From Alicyclobacillaceae bacterium I2511 (GTDB lineage: Bacteria > Bacillota > Bacilli > Alicyclobacillales > Alicyclobacillaceae): DNA of 64,000 bases. The notes under the pieces are model-generated. The model worked only from the letters and a program-made list of their open reading frames with translations, searched no databases and had not been told where the DNA came from. Location of the stretch: the NCBI GenBank assembly GCA_003584005.1, contig QXHL01000006.1:40511-104510 (forward strand), written 5' to 3'. Positions 9,915-18,303 of this stretch are shown here, piece after piece (the first letter of the stretch is position 1; every line of letters starts with the position of its first letter). The position numbers and the translations under genes are program-made.

Positions 9915-11010
9915 TGAGCACAGCCCCCCCCAACAGTTCTCCAGAAAGTGTCGTTAGTCGCGTCTCCACACGCAGTCCGCCACCTATTTCGTGTCTGACC
10001 TGTTGACAGATATGCCAACAGACCCGATTAAAAAATTCACGGTACCCCCATTCAACCAACCAGTCTCCCACTTGGCTGGCCGTATTGGCGGTCAAAATTT
10101 GTGCTTGCAATACGGGGGGTACCCCGACTTCTCCAGCCAGTTGGGCGAGAAAGGAAAAGTCCACCGGTGCGCTGTGGGAGTGTACCATCATAATGCCCTG
10201 AGCAATTTTCGAAAATTTTCCCATCATGCCCACCAAACGCAGGTCTGTGAAGCCCAACCGTTTGGCATTCTTGGCTGCAAAGCCGACAAACTCCCCCATC
10301 TCAATGAACGACTCCTCTGGTAAGTCAGAAAACATCTGCATTGCGTAGCGTTCACTGCGTCCACCCGTGGTCAGCACCGCAGTGTGCACCCCCTGTACAG
10401 AGGCCACCTTAAGTCCCTGGACAATGCTCGCCTTGTACGAAGCTGTCGAAAAGGGGACCACCGTCCCGCGAGTGCCGAGAATAGAGATGCCGCCAAGGAT
10501 GCCCAGTCGACCGTTGAGCGTCTTTTTGGCAATAGCCACCCCATCGGGCACCGCAATCACTACTCGGACGCCGCGCTGGATGCCGTAGGCGGCCAACACT
10601 TCTGCCACCACCCCGGCAATCATCCGCCGCGGCACCGGGTTGATGGCGGCCATCCCGACTGGCACCGGGAGGCCGGGCTTGGTCACCCTGCCCACACCCA
10701 CTCCACCGTCAATCCACACCCCCGCTTCCTCCTGCCAAGATACTTGAGCAAGAATGGTGGCGCCGTGGGTGGCGTCCGGATCGTCCCCACCATCCTTCAG
10801 GGTGGCGGCCTGTGCAGTGTTTAGGGCAACCTGTAGCCCGTGCAATGCAAACGCCACGGTGTCCCCCATCGGCAACACAATTTCCACCGTTTGGACGGGG
10901 TGTTGGGTGATGAGGGACAGCAGTGCACCCTTGGTGCAGGCGGTGGCACAAGCCCCTGTGGTATAGCCGTGGCGCAACGGTCCCTGTGGGACTTCCAGCA
11001 TTTCACCCAT
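9907..11010 (-). CDS. cbiD: Cobalt-precorrin-5B C1-methyltransferase
   Basis: CbiD, 367 residues, methylates C1 of cobalt-precorrin-5B in the oxygen-independent route. The near N-terminal LRHGYTTGACATACTKGAL block is diagnostic of the family, and the GGRSERYAMQ and GFAAKNAKRLGF segments also fit. It starts 12 bases after the cbiJC stop, with GAGG upstream, and its last codons overlap the start of cbiET. Confidence 0.94.
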   Translation of the reverse strand: MGEMLEVPQGPLRHGYTTGACATACTKGALLSLITQHPVQTVEIVLPMGDTVAFALHGLQVALNTAQAATLKDGGDDPDATHGATILAQVSWQEEAGVWIDGGVGVGRVTKPGLPVPVGMAAINPVPRRMIAGVVAEVLAAYGIQRGVRVVIAVPDGVAIAKKTLNGRLGILGGISILGTRGTVVPFSTASYKASIVQGLKVASVQGVHTAVLTTGGRSERYAMQMFSDLPEESFIEMGEFVGFAAKNAKRLGFTDLRLVGMMGKFSKIAQGIMMVHSHSAPVDFSFLAQLAGEVGVPPVLQAQILTANTASQVGDWLVEWGYREFFNRVCWHICQQVRHEIGGGLRVETRLTTLSGELLGGAVLNG

Positions 11011-11022
11011 CCATCATCCACC

Positions 11023-12480
11023 TCAGCTCTGTAGATTTTCCGCCAACAACGAAAGGGCATTGAGAATGGCGACGGCCACTGGGCTACCGCCTTTGCGACC
11101 TTGGTTGGTGATAAAAGGAACCTCCAGTTTGACCAGTTCCGCCTTCGCCTCGGCTGCTGAAACAAAACCTACCGGAACCCCCACAATCAGACTGGGTTGG
11201 GCCTGACCAGTTTTTACAAGGTGAATGATTTCAAGCAGGGCTGTGGGTGCATTGCCAATTACGAAAATTCCCTGCGGGGCTTCTAACACAGCCTTGCGCA
11301 TGGCGACAATGGCCCGCGTGATGCCCTCCTGCTGGGCGCTGGCGGCGACGTCTGAATGTGCAATGTACACTCGCACATCGCCACCAAATTTCTCTAACCG
11401 CCCTTTGCTGATGCCCGCCTGTACCATCTGTACATCGGCCACGACGATTTCACCGCGGCGAATGGCGGCCATGCCGGCAGCAATCGCCGCCGGGTGAAAG
11501 ACCAAACTCCGACCCAGGTCAAAATCGGCCGTCGCGTGAATGACGCGCCTCACCACTGGGAACTGGTCTGCAGTAAATGGGTGTGGACCGAGTTCCTCGG
11601 TAATGATTTGAAAGCTTTTGGTTTCAATATCCTGGGGGACCCCTATTGGCGGCTGAAATTCCGTGTCCAAATCCATCTGTGCGTGCTCCCTTCGCGTTTT
11701 CGCTGGAGATGTTTCACCCCGCAATCGATTCACCTCGCACAAAACCTCTTCCAGCTGTGTGAACGCGCGTCCGTAAGACAGTTTAGGGCGGCCAATGACA
11801 ATCACAGGGATGCCCATGTCGTGTGCCGCCCTAACCTTTTCATCCACTGCACCGACGGCACCGCTCTCTTTGGTAATCATTAAGGTGGTCCCATAGTGGG
11901 CATAGAGGGCTCGATTCAGGTCATAGGTGAACGGCCCTTGCATGGCAATGATGTTGTTTTGCGCAATACCCAACTGCTGGCAGCGTTCCAAGTTGTCTGC
12001 CCTAGGCAACAGACGAATCACCAAGCGCAGATTTGGGTTGCCAAGCAGGCGTTCTGTAAAGACCGCCACGGTTTTTGCGCCGGTGGTCAACATCACACTG
12101 CCCTGGTGCAAGGCTGCTTGGTCTGCGGCTGCTTCATAGCTATCCACCCCCGTCACCCCGCCCTGTCCGCTGAAGTCCTGATGGGGCCGCTCAAAACGCA
12201 AATAGGGAAGGCCACATTGCGCAGCGGCGGCCATGGCGGTGTGATGGGCGTCCACGGCAAACGGGTGACTGGCATCCAGCAGCAGCTTGGCCCCGGTTTC
12301 ACGCAAGCTGGCAGCCATCGCTGTTTCGTCCAGCCGCCCCACGCGCACACTGAGCCCCGCCGCAGTCAGACTGGCTGCGGCACTGTCCGTAACCACACTG
12401 GCCAACAGGGGGTGCCCCGCCGCGCGCAGACGGATGGCTAAGTCCCTGGCATCACGGGTGCCCGCCATGAGAAAAATCAT
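11023..12480 (-). CDS. cbiJC: Fused precorrin-6A reductase (CbiJ) and precorrin-8X methylmutase (CbiC)
   Basis: A 485-residue two-domain protein. Residues 1 to about 240 are CbiJ/CobK, the NADH-dependent reductase of cobalt-precorrin-6A (MIFLMAGTRDARDLAIRL, then LLDASHPFA and MITKESG). After a charged linker, the C-terminal 210 residues are CbiC/CobH, which moves the C11 methyl to C12 to give cobyrinate (RRVIHATADFDLGRSL, ADVQMVQAGI, VPVGFVSAAEAK). The chosen ATG overlaps the cbiH stop (ATGA, 12477-12480); the longer frame from 12648 would lie inside cbiH. The two domains act at separate steps of the pathway, so the fusion is organisational rather than channelling between neighbouring steps. 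Confidence 0.91.
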   Translation of the reverse strand: MIFLMAGTRDARDLAIRLRAAGHPLLASVVTDSAAASLTAAGLSVRVGRLDETAMAASLRETGAKLLLDASHPFAVDAHHTAMAAAAQCGLPYLRFERPHQDFSGQGGVTGVDSYEAAADQAALHQGSVMLTTGAKTVAVFTERLLGNPNLRLVIRLLPRADNLERCQQLGIAQNNIIAMQGPFTYDLNRALYAHYGTTLMITKESGAVGAVDEKVRAAHDMGIPVIVIGRPKLSYGRAFTQLEEVLCEVNRLRGETSPAKTRREHAQMDLDTEFQPPIGVPQDIETKSFQIITEELGPHPFTADQFPVVRRVIHATADFDLGRSLVFHPAAIAAGMAAIRRGEIVVADVQMVQAGISKGRLEKFGGDVRVYIAHSDVAASAQQEGITRAIVAMRKAVLEAPQGIFVIGNAPTALLEIIHLVKTGQAQPSLIVGVPVGFVSAAEAKAELVKLEVPFITNQGRKGGSPVAVAILNALSLLAENLQS

Positions 12481-13355
12481 TTCTGCACCTTCCGGAGCGC
12501 TTCCTCCGCCAAGTGCACAGCGGTCTCCAAGGCCCAGGGTTCGTGTTCCGTGTGCAGTCGTTCCCCAGGCTGCAGGGACTGGACGCCTGGGGCAAGGTCG
12601 TACTTGCGTTGATATCCGCGCGGCGTAATCATTAAGTCCCCATGCCAAAAGGTCATAGAATTGCCAATGAGAACCGTTGTCAGCATGCCAATTTCATATT
12701 CCAGCATCTCTGCCAGGGTGGTCCGCACAATCTGTTGGCCCACCCGGTAGGCGCTTTTCACCAACGCCACTGGCGTCTCTGGGGCGCGATGGATGAGTAA
12801 AATGCGCTGGGTTTCCACAATCTGTTGCGTTCTCCGACCGCTGCGAGGGTTGTACAGTGCAATCACAAAATCTGCGGCGGCGGCGGCCTCCACTCGACGC
12901 GCGATGACCTCCCATGGGGTTAAGTGGTCACTCAAACTGATGGTACAGGCATCGTGCATAATTGGGGCCCCCACCAGCGAGGCACAGGATTGCACAGCGG
13001 CAATTCCGGGGATAACTTCTACCTCTGGGACATCCCCTGGTTGCCAGCCCTGCTCAATGAGCACCTCAAACACCAATCCAGCCATACCGTAAACGCCCGG
13101 ATCGCCACTGGAAATTACCGCCACCTGGCGTGCTTCTTTGGCTAACTCCACCGCCTTTTGGGCACGACTGACTTCCTCTGTCATGCCGGTGCGCACAATC
13201 TCTTGCCCGGTCAAGAGCGGCTGAACGAGACGGATGTAAGTGTTATAGCCAAGGATGACTTCACACTCCGAAATGGCATTACGCGCCCGCTGTGTCAGGT
13301 GTTCCTCACTGCCTGGGCCAAATCCGATGATGGAGATTTTCCCTCTTCCGGACAT
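12477..13355 (-). CDS. cbiH: Cobalt-precorrin-3 C17-methyltransferase
   Basis: CbiH/CobJ family, 292 residues, the ring-contraction methyltransferase. Motifs are ISIIGFGPGSEEHLT, the characteristic VILGYNTYIRL, SSGDPGVYGMAG and IPGIAAVQ. A strong AAAGGAGG lies ahead of the ATG at 13353-13355, inside the coding region of cobA, whose frame continues 61 bases into cbiH. The C-terminus extends about 40 residues past the methyltransferase core. Confidence 0.93.
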   Translation of the reverse strand: MSGRGKISIIGFGPGSEEHLTQRARNAISECEVILGYNTYIRLVQPLLTGQEIVRTGMTEEVSRAQKAVELAKEARQVAVISSGDPGVYGMAGLVFEVLIEQGWQPGDVPEVEVIPGIAAVQSCASLVGAPIMHDACTISLSDHLTPWEVIARRVEAAAAADFVIALYNPRSGRRTQQIVETQRILLIHRAPETPVALVKSAYRVGQQIVRTTLAEMLEYEIGMLTTVLIGNSMTFWHGDLMITPRGYQRKYDLAPGVQSLQPGERLHTEHEPWALETAVHLAEEALRKVQK

Positions 13356-14146
13356 TCTCGTCCCTCCTTTTCTTGTTCACTCTCTGTGATTGTGGCTGTT
13401 TGCGGATGAAACCAAGCGATTTGTGAGGCCAAATCGACAACCCCACCAATGACTAAGATGGCTGGCGAGACAATTCTTTCGTCGGCCGCCACCGTGGCCA
13501 AAGTGGCCAGTGTCCCCACCGCCATTTGCTGATCCGCAGTGGTGGCTTTGCTGATGACCGCTGCCGGAGTGTCCGCCGCTTTGCCCAGGGCCATCAGACG
13601 GTGGCTAATGGCCGCCACTTGCGCCAGTCCCATCAGTACCACTAGCGTGCCCTGGGAGTGCGCCAACGCCAGCCATTCAGCGTCCGACGACGTGGACGTC
13701 AAACAGGCATGGCCTGTCACCACGTGAAACCCGGGCGCGTAGTCACGGTGTGTCACAGGGATGCCCGCGTACGCCAGTGCCGCCACGGCAGAGGTGACCC
13801 CAGGCACCACTTCAAAATCGATACCGTGGCGGGCCAGCACCTGTGCCTCCTCACCGCCGCGGCCGAAAACGAACGGATCGCCCCCTTTGAGTCGGACCAC
13901 CCGCTTACCCGCTAAGGCTTGTTCCACCAACAGGGTGTTAATCTCCTCCTGACGGTAGCGATGGTTGTCCGGCCGCTTGCCGACATCCACCCGTTGGGCC
14001 GACTTTGCGGCAAACAAGAGAATCTCTGGGGACACCAGTCGATCATATAGAACGACGTCTGCGGTCTCCAAACAGGCTTTCCCCCGCAGGGTGAGCAGGC
14101 CTGGGTCCCCTGGCCCAGCCCCTACCAGATACACTTTGCCAGCCAT
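13295..14146 (-). CDS. cobA: Uroporphyrinogen-III C-methyltransferase
   Basis: A 283-residue stand-alone SUMT that methylates uroporphyrinogen III at C2 and C7 to give precorrin-2. Diagnostic motifs are VYLVGAGPGDPGLLTLRG, VVLYDRLVSPEIL, RLKGGDPFVFGRGGEE and VPGVTSAVAALAYAGIPVTHR. No fused HemD, and no CysG-type oxidase/chelatase domain, is present. Its last 20 codons overlap cbiH in another frame; this Glu/Pro-rich tail is outside the usual family length. GAGGTGA precedes the ATG. Confidence 0.94.
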   Translation of the reverse strand: MAGKVYLVGAGPGDPGLLTLRGKACLETADVVLYDRLVSPEILLFAAKSAQRVDVGKRPDNHRYRQEEINTLLVEQALAGKRVVRLKGGDPFVFGRGGEEAQVLARHGIDFEVVPGVTSAVAALAYAGIPVTHRDYAPGFHVVTGHACLTSTSSDAEWLALAHSQGTLVVLMGLAQVAAISHRLMALGKAADTPAAVISKATTADQQMAVGTLATLATVAADERIVSPAILVIGGVVDLASQIAWFHPQTATITESEQEKEGRECPEEGKSPSSDLAQAVRNT

Positions 14147-14182
14147 GGTTTCACCTCACACATCCTGTATCCAGACAACCCA

Positions 14183-15019
14183 TCAGGCATTTGCTCGTTC
14201 CGGCGAATGTGCAGATGTGGAAGCCAGCCGATATTGACAGAAGTCACAGTTCATGTAGGATTTTCCTGCCACCGCCTCACTTGCCACCTGGGCTACAATG
14301 TCCAACATGCGCGGGTCCGGTCCGAAATAATGGGCCATTTCAATTGGAATCTGTGGATATTGCGCCATCAACTCGGGCAACCAGCCGCGCACCCGTTTGA
14401 TGAGCACCCCTGTGAACAGAAAATAGGGAACAATAACAATCCGCTTCACGCCAAGCGCCGCAGCCCGCCGCACCCCTTCCCACACACTCGGGTAAGTGAC
14501 ACCGGTGAAACACGTCTCCACCGTTGCCACCCCTGTTTTTTCCCACAATAGACGACTGAGTTTATAGGCATCGCCGTTGGCGTCTGGGTCACTACTGCCG
14601 CGAAACATCAGTACAATTCCGGTGCCCTCCCGCGGCATTAACGCTGCAGGCATTGCTTCAAACCGTTGTTGTGCCAGTTCAATAAAGCTTGGATGCAACC
14701 CGACATTGCGCCCGTATGTAAATTCGACCTCCGGATACTGGTGTCGTGCGGACGCTAAATATTCAGGAATTTCCAATTTAACATGTGTAGCGGCCAACAA
14801 AATGAGCGGCAACACGGTCACGTGCTGTGCCCCTTGTTGGACACACCGGGCAATCCCCTGTGGAATATTGGGTTGCGCCAATTCCAAAAATCCAGCCTCC
14901 ACAACATCCCCATAACGCTGGCGGTACTGCTGCACAAAGTCCAAAAATTCCTGGTTGCTGTCTGTATCCCGGCTGCCATGGCCAACAATCAGCATCCTGT
15001 CCGTCTGGCCCAATCCCAT
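14183..15019 (-). CDS. cbiX: Sirohydrochlorin cobaltochelatase
   Basis: CbiX long form, 278 residues in two repeated chelatase halves. The first half has LIVGHGSRD, with the catalytic histidine, and the VLPLILLAATHVKLEIPE segment; the second half has VLMFRGSSDPDANGD and IVPYFLFTGVLIKRV. It inserts cobalt into sirohydrochlorin, the entry step of the early-cobalt route. A C-terminal NCDFCQYR stretch with a Cys-x-x-Cys pair could bind metal. It is the first gene behind the riboswitch, with GGGGGAG upstream. Confidence 0.92.
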   Translation of the reverse strand: MGLGQTDRMLIVGHGSRDTDSNQEFLDFVQQYRQRYGDVVEAGFLELAQPNIPQGIARCVQQGAQHVTVLPLILLAATHVKLEIPEYLASARHQYPEVEFTYGRNVGLHPSFIELAQQRFEAMPAALMPREGTGIVLMFRGSSDPDANGDAYKLSRLLWEKTGVATVETCFTGVTYPSVWEGVRRAAALGVKRIVIVPYFLFTGVLIKRVRGWLPELMAQYPQIPIEMAHYFGPDPRMLDIVAQVASEAVAGKSYMNCDFCQYRLASTSAHSPERANA

Positions 15020-15068
15020 GTCCTACTCCCCCTCATCCTTGCACATTCCCGACTTTACCCCACGCCGC

Positions 15069-15100
15069 AAAAACTGGGCACCCCCTGTGGAGGTGCCCAG
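15069..15100 (-). terminator. Intrinsic terminator between the cobalamin riboswitch and cbiX
   Basis: On the minus strand a 9-bp GC-rich stem, CTGGGCACC paired with GGTGCCCAG, with a 9-base loop, is followed at once by TTTTTG. It lies about 85 bases after the aptamer and 50 bases before cbiX, so it is the likely expression platform of the riboswitch. Confidence 0.85.
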
Positions 15101-15184
15101 CCTTGGACGACGGAATCTTGGATTGAATCCCTGTGTAACCGGTCGCCTGCTGTACACATCCCCATTCTCCGTAGGTCTGTCCGT

Positions 15185-15370
15185 GTACTGGAACAGGCAG
15201 GTCTCCTGACTTGGACTCTACGCTGTCGGTTACCTTCCCAGGTGCGATACCCCAGTGGTTTACAACCGCAGCACATCCTCACAGTGGCGGGACCGTATCG
15301 GATTTACACCGATTTCCCATTTCGTTTGCCTAATGGCAAAACCTCTTCCGCTTCTATTCAATTTGGACGG
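15185..15370 (-). promoter_or_regulatory. Cobalamin (AdoCbl-type) riboswitch
   Basis: Read on the minus strand, the leader shows the conserved order of the class: GGGAA, then GGTGTAAATCCGATACGGTCCCGCCACTGT-like core elements (15273-15320), and finally GAGTCAGGAGACCTGCC-like 3' elements around 15196-15219. The 5' boundary is set only roughly. The terminator that follows implies OFF control: cobalamin binding favours termination before the synthesis genes. Confidence 0.93.
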
Positions 15371-15387
15371 GAACCCCGTTATGTCCA

Positions 15388-15417
15388 ATAGTACAAGAAC
15401 CACAACGAATCTGTCCA
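15388..15417 (-). promoter_or_regulatory. Predicted sigma-A promoter of the cobalamin operon
   Basis: On the minus strand TGGACA (15412-15417) is separated by 18 bases from TACTAT (15388-15393). The start point would fall a few bases before the riboswitch. The -35 box matches five of six consensus bases and the -10 box four. Confidence 0.5.
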
Positions 15418-15418
15418 C

Positions 15419-16684
15419 TTATTCTGTGGCTGGGGCAGCCCACTTGCCGTTACGGAAAATCGGCACGTTCTGTCCGGACAGTGTCTCAGCGTCAATGTTC
15501 AGTTGGTCTGACCCAATCATGAAATCAACGTGCATCAGACTCTGATTCAAGCCATGGGCCTGCCACTGGGAGCGGTCCAAGTCATGACCCCCCTCAATCA
15601 GTGGATAGGCATTGCCAATGGCCAAATGGCAGGACGCATTTTCGTCAAACAGGGTGTTATAAAACAGACGTTTCATTTGTGCGATGGGGGAGTCTACAGG
15701 TACCAAGGCCACCTCGCCCAGGTAATGGCTGCCTTCATCTGTGTCGATGATGTGGCGCAGGGCTTGCTGACCTGACTTGGCCGTCGCCTCCACAATACGG
15801 CCCTCCTCAAAACGCAACTGTATCCCCTCAATCAAAGCCCCATTGTGATTCAAGGGTAGCGTGCTGGACACTGTGCCAAAAACGCCTGTGCGTAAGGGTG
15901 CACTGTAGACTTCCTCGGTGGGGATATTGGCTACGAAGGCCACCTGCTGTGGGGTGCGCTGTGAAGCAGCGCTCCAGTAGTGTTTGTCCGGCATCTCAAT
16001 CGTCAAGTCCGTTCCTGGCCCCTGGTAATGCAACCTGCGCACCTGCAGGCGAGTCAACCAGTTCCCCCGTTTTTGCAGATCTACCAGGTGCTGTTGCCAA
16101 TCGGCCACAGGGTCTGGACCGTCCGCACGAGCAGCAGCCAAAATGCCGTTCCACAGTCCCTCTATCCGCGCTGGTGCAGGTAGTTCTGGGTACACCTTGT
16201 CCGCCCATGCCTGGGTGGGCGCTGACAGCAAGGCCCAACTGTATTCGTCATTAGTGCGTCGGTCATTAAAGGGCCGCAATACCTCTGCCTGCGCTTGTGT
16301 GAAGGCGGTTACCCGCGCTTGATCTAAACCCTCGAACAAGTCCGGATTGGTGGCGGGAATGGCAAGAAAGGCCGCTCCCTCGTCTGCCAACTGCTGTACC
16401 CACTGGGCTTGCCAACGGGCCCGAGCAGTAAAGGTTTCTTGCGCCCCACGGTGAATGGTTTCGCGGAACCACCACTCGTCTCCCCAATCAATCTGAACAA
16501 ACTTGGCCCCCGCCTCATACCCAGCCTCTGTCAGCATCCGAGCAAATTCAATGTGCTCTGGCAACACCTGGCGAATTCCATAGCCAATCACCAGGTGCTG
16601 TCCTGGCTGCAGGTTGACCCCTACTTTCACCGCCAATTGAGCGTACTTCTTCAATTGATTTTGTAATGCCTGACCCTGCAACAT
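15419..16684 (-). CDS. M29-family aminopeptidase (AmpS/PepS/aminopeptidase T type)
   Basis: A 421-residue metal-dependent aminopeptidase of the thermophilic M29 family. Typical blocks are QLAVKVGVNLQPGQHLVIG, FVQIDWGDEWWFRETI, IPATNPDLFEGL, NIPTEEVYSAP, EVALVPVDSPI and the C-terminal HVDFMIGS, which carry the Glu and His metal ligands. It releases N-terminal residues from peptides in the cytoplasm. The ATG at 16682-16684 was chosen because AGGAG is 9 bases upstream; an ATG three codons earlier abuts that site. It ends just before the cobalamin promoter and has no functional link to that operon. Confidence 0.88.
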   Translation of the reverse strand: MLQGQALQNQLKKYAQLAVKVGVNLQPGQHLVIGYGIRQVLPEHIEFARMLTEAGYEAGAKFVQIDWGDEWWFRETIHRGAQETFTARARWQAQWVQQLADEGAAFLAIPATNPDLFEGLDQARVTAFTQAQAEVLRPFNDRRTNDEYSWALLSAPTQAWADKVYPELPAPARIEGLWNGILAAARADGPDPVADWQQHLVDLQKRGNWLTRLQVRRLHYQGPGTDLTIEMPDKHYWSAASQRTPQQVAFVANIPTEEVYSAPLRTGVFGTVSSTLPLNHNGALIEGIQLRFEEGRIVEATAKSGQQALRHIIDTDEGSHYLGEVALVPVDSPIAQMKRLFYNTLFDENASCHLAIGNAYPLIEGGHDLDRSQWQAHGLNQSLMHVDFMIGSDQLNIDAETLSGQNVPIFRNGKWAAPATE

Positions 16685-16801
16685 GAAATCCATCTCCTGT
16701 CTTAAGTTCCCTTTCCACACAGTCGCAACCCCCACACGACCACGGGAATCCCCAAGTCCTACACATTAGCATAGCTCACCCCCCGCTATTTTACAATATA
16801 T

Positions 16802-16832
16802 AACTATAGTTAAAGTTTATTGTAAATAAACT
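16802..16832. promoter_or_regulatory. Inverted repeats, possible operator upstream of the acyl-CoA dehydrogenase
   Basis: AACTATAGTT (16802-16811) is a perfect palindrome, and 16814-16832 is a perfect 8-bp inverted repeat (AGTTTATT-GTA-AATAAACT). They lie in the AT-rich gap between the divergent aminopeptidase and acyl-CoA dehydrogenase genes. A TATAAT at 16920-16925 could be the -10 box of the latter. No known operator was recognised. Confidence 0.45.
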
Positions 16833-17040
16833 GCAAAGTCTAAATAACGACAACGGACAAACACTCATGTTGAATTATTCAAAGAAACGCGGTATTGTTA
16901 TAGATAGGAATGCATTTTCTATAATAGGATTATCGTCGAGGAGGGTTGAGGACAAATCTGTGTGGGCATGAAGGGGATAGACTTCACCCGGTTTTAGGAT
17001 AAAAAATTAACCTATGGCTAACAAAAGGAGTGATTGTCAC

Positions 17041-18246
17041 GTGCTAGATTTTTCGCTCAGTCCGGAACAATTAGAGCTTCAAACGCTGGTGCGACGATTC
17101 AGCAAAGCGGAAATTTTACCCTATATCCAGGAATGGGACGAGAATCATCACTTTGAGCTCAAGGTGATTGACAAACTGGGAGATTTGGGACTGTTGGGGG
17201 TGTGTATCCCCGAGCGTTACGGTGGCGCTGGCATGGACTACAACGCCATGGCCATCATTTGTAGTGAATTGGAGTATGGGGACACCGCCTACCGCACCGC
17301 TGTGTCGGTGCACATTGGACTGAACAGTATGACCCTTCTACAATGGGGTACAGAGGAGCAAAAGCAGCGCTACCTGATACCCCAGAGCCAGGGTAAGCAA
17401 CTAGGAGCCTTCGCCCTGACGGAGCCGGATGCAGGTTCTGACGCTGGAGCCATCCGCACTCGGGCCGTGCGTGATGGGGACACTTATATTTTGAACGGAT
17501 CAAAAACTTGGATTTCAATGGCCGATTATGCGGACAACTTTTTGGTCTTTGCAACATTGGACCCGACGCAAAAACATCGCGGCATCACTGCCTTTATTGT
17601 GGAGCGCAATTTTACGGGCGTCACAACCCAACCGATTCGAGGCAAGCTCGGAATTCACGGTGGCGACACCGGGGAAGTCATCCTACAGGACGTTCGCGTC
17701 CCTGCGGCCAACCGCTTAGGGGCAGAAGGGGAAGGCTTTAAAATTGCCATGTCCGCACTCGACAGCGGCCGTTTCTCGGTGGCTGCAGGTGCAATGGGAC
17801 TGACGCGAGCATGTCTGGACGCCTCGGTGAAGTATGCACAAGAGCGGAAAACCTTTGGTGTTCCGATTGGTCAACATCAACTGGTACAACAGATGATTGC
17901 CAAAATGGAAGCTGGACTGCAGACCTCTGAACTGCTGGTATACCGTGCCGGTTGGTTGAAAAATAAAGGGCTGCGCAACACAAGAGAAACCTCTTTGGCC
18001 AAGTGGGTGGCTTCAGACGTGGCCTTCGCCAGCGCTGCGGATGCGGTCCAGATTCACGGAGCCTACGGGTATTCTAATGAGTACCCAGTGGAACGGTTTA
18101 TGCGCAATGCCAAAGCCCTGGTGATTTACGAGGGTACCCGCGAAATTCATACAGTGATGCAAGCAGAGTACGCCTTGGGACTGCGCCAAGACAAAGTTCT
18201 CAGCCAAATGCTACCTGCCTGGAGTCCCGACGACGAACAGGCGTGA
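17041..18246 (+). CDS. Acyl-CoA dehydrogenase
   Basis: A 401-residue FAD-dependent acyl-CoA dehydrogenase. It shows the N-terminal helical domain, the FAD/substrate motif LTEPDAGSDAGAI, KTWISMADYADNF, and the C-terminal QIHGAYGYSNEYPVERFMRNAK and YEGTREIH block that carries the catalytic glutamate. It inserts an alpha,beta double bond in an acyl-CoA and passes electrons to ETF. The GTG at 17041 was chosen because AGGAG (17026-17030) lies 10 bases upstream; the ATG at 17014 has no such site. The IclR-family gene 57 bases downstream probably belongs to the same unit. The chain-length or glutaryl specificity cannot be read. Confidence 0.88.
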   Translation: MLDFSLSPEQLELQTLVRRFSKAEILPYIQEWDENHHFELKVIDKLGDLGLLGVCIPERYGGAGMDYNAMAIICSELEYGDTAYRTAVSVHIGLNSMTLLQWGTEEQKQRYLIPQSQGKQLGAFALTEPDAGSDAGAIRTRAVRDGDTYILNGSKTWISMADYADNFLVFATLDPTQKHRGITAFIVERNFTGVTTQPIRGKLGIHGGDTGEVILQDVRVPAANRLGAEGEGFKIAMSALDSGRFSVAAGAMGLTRACLDASVKYAQERKTFGVPIGQHQLVQQMIAKMEAGLQTSELLVYRAGWLKNKGLRNTRETSLAKWVASDVAFASAADAVQIHGAYGYSNEYPVERFMRNAKALVIYEGTREIHTVMQAEYALGLRQDKVLSQMLPAWSPDDEQA

Positions 18247-18303
18247 TTGTAAGGGTGAAAATGAGTAAACTCGTGCAACTAAAGATCAAAGGGAGACCTA
18301 AGG

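Noticed and set aside
12481..12648. Longer N-terminus for the CbiJ-CbiC protein
   Set aside because: The extra 56 codons overlap cbiH, do not look like CbiJ, and the ATGA junction at 12477-12480 matches the other operon junctions.
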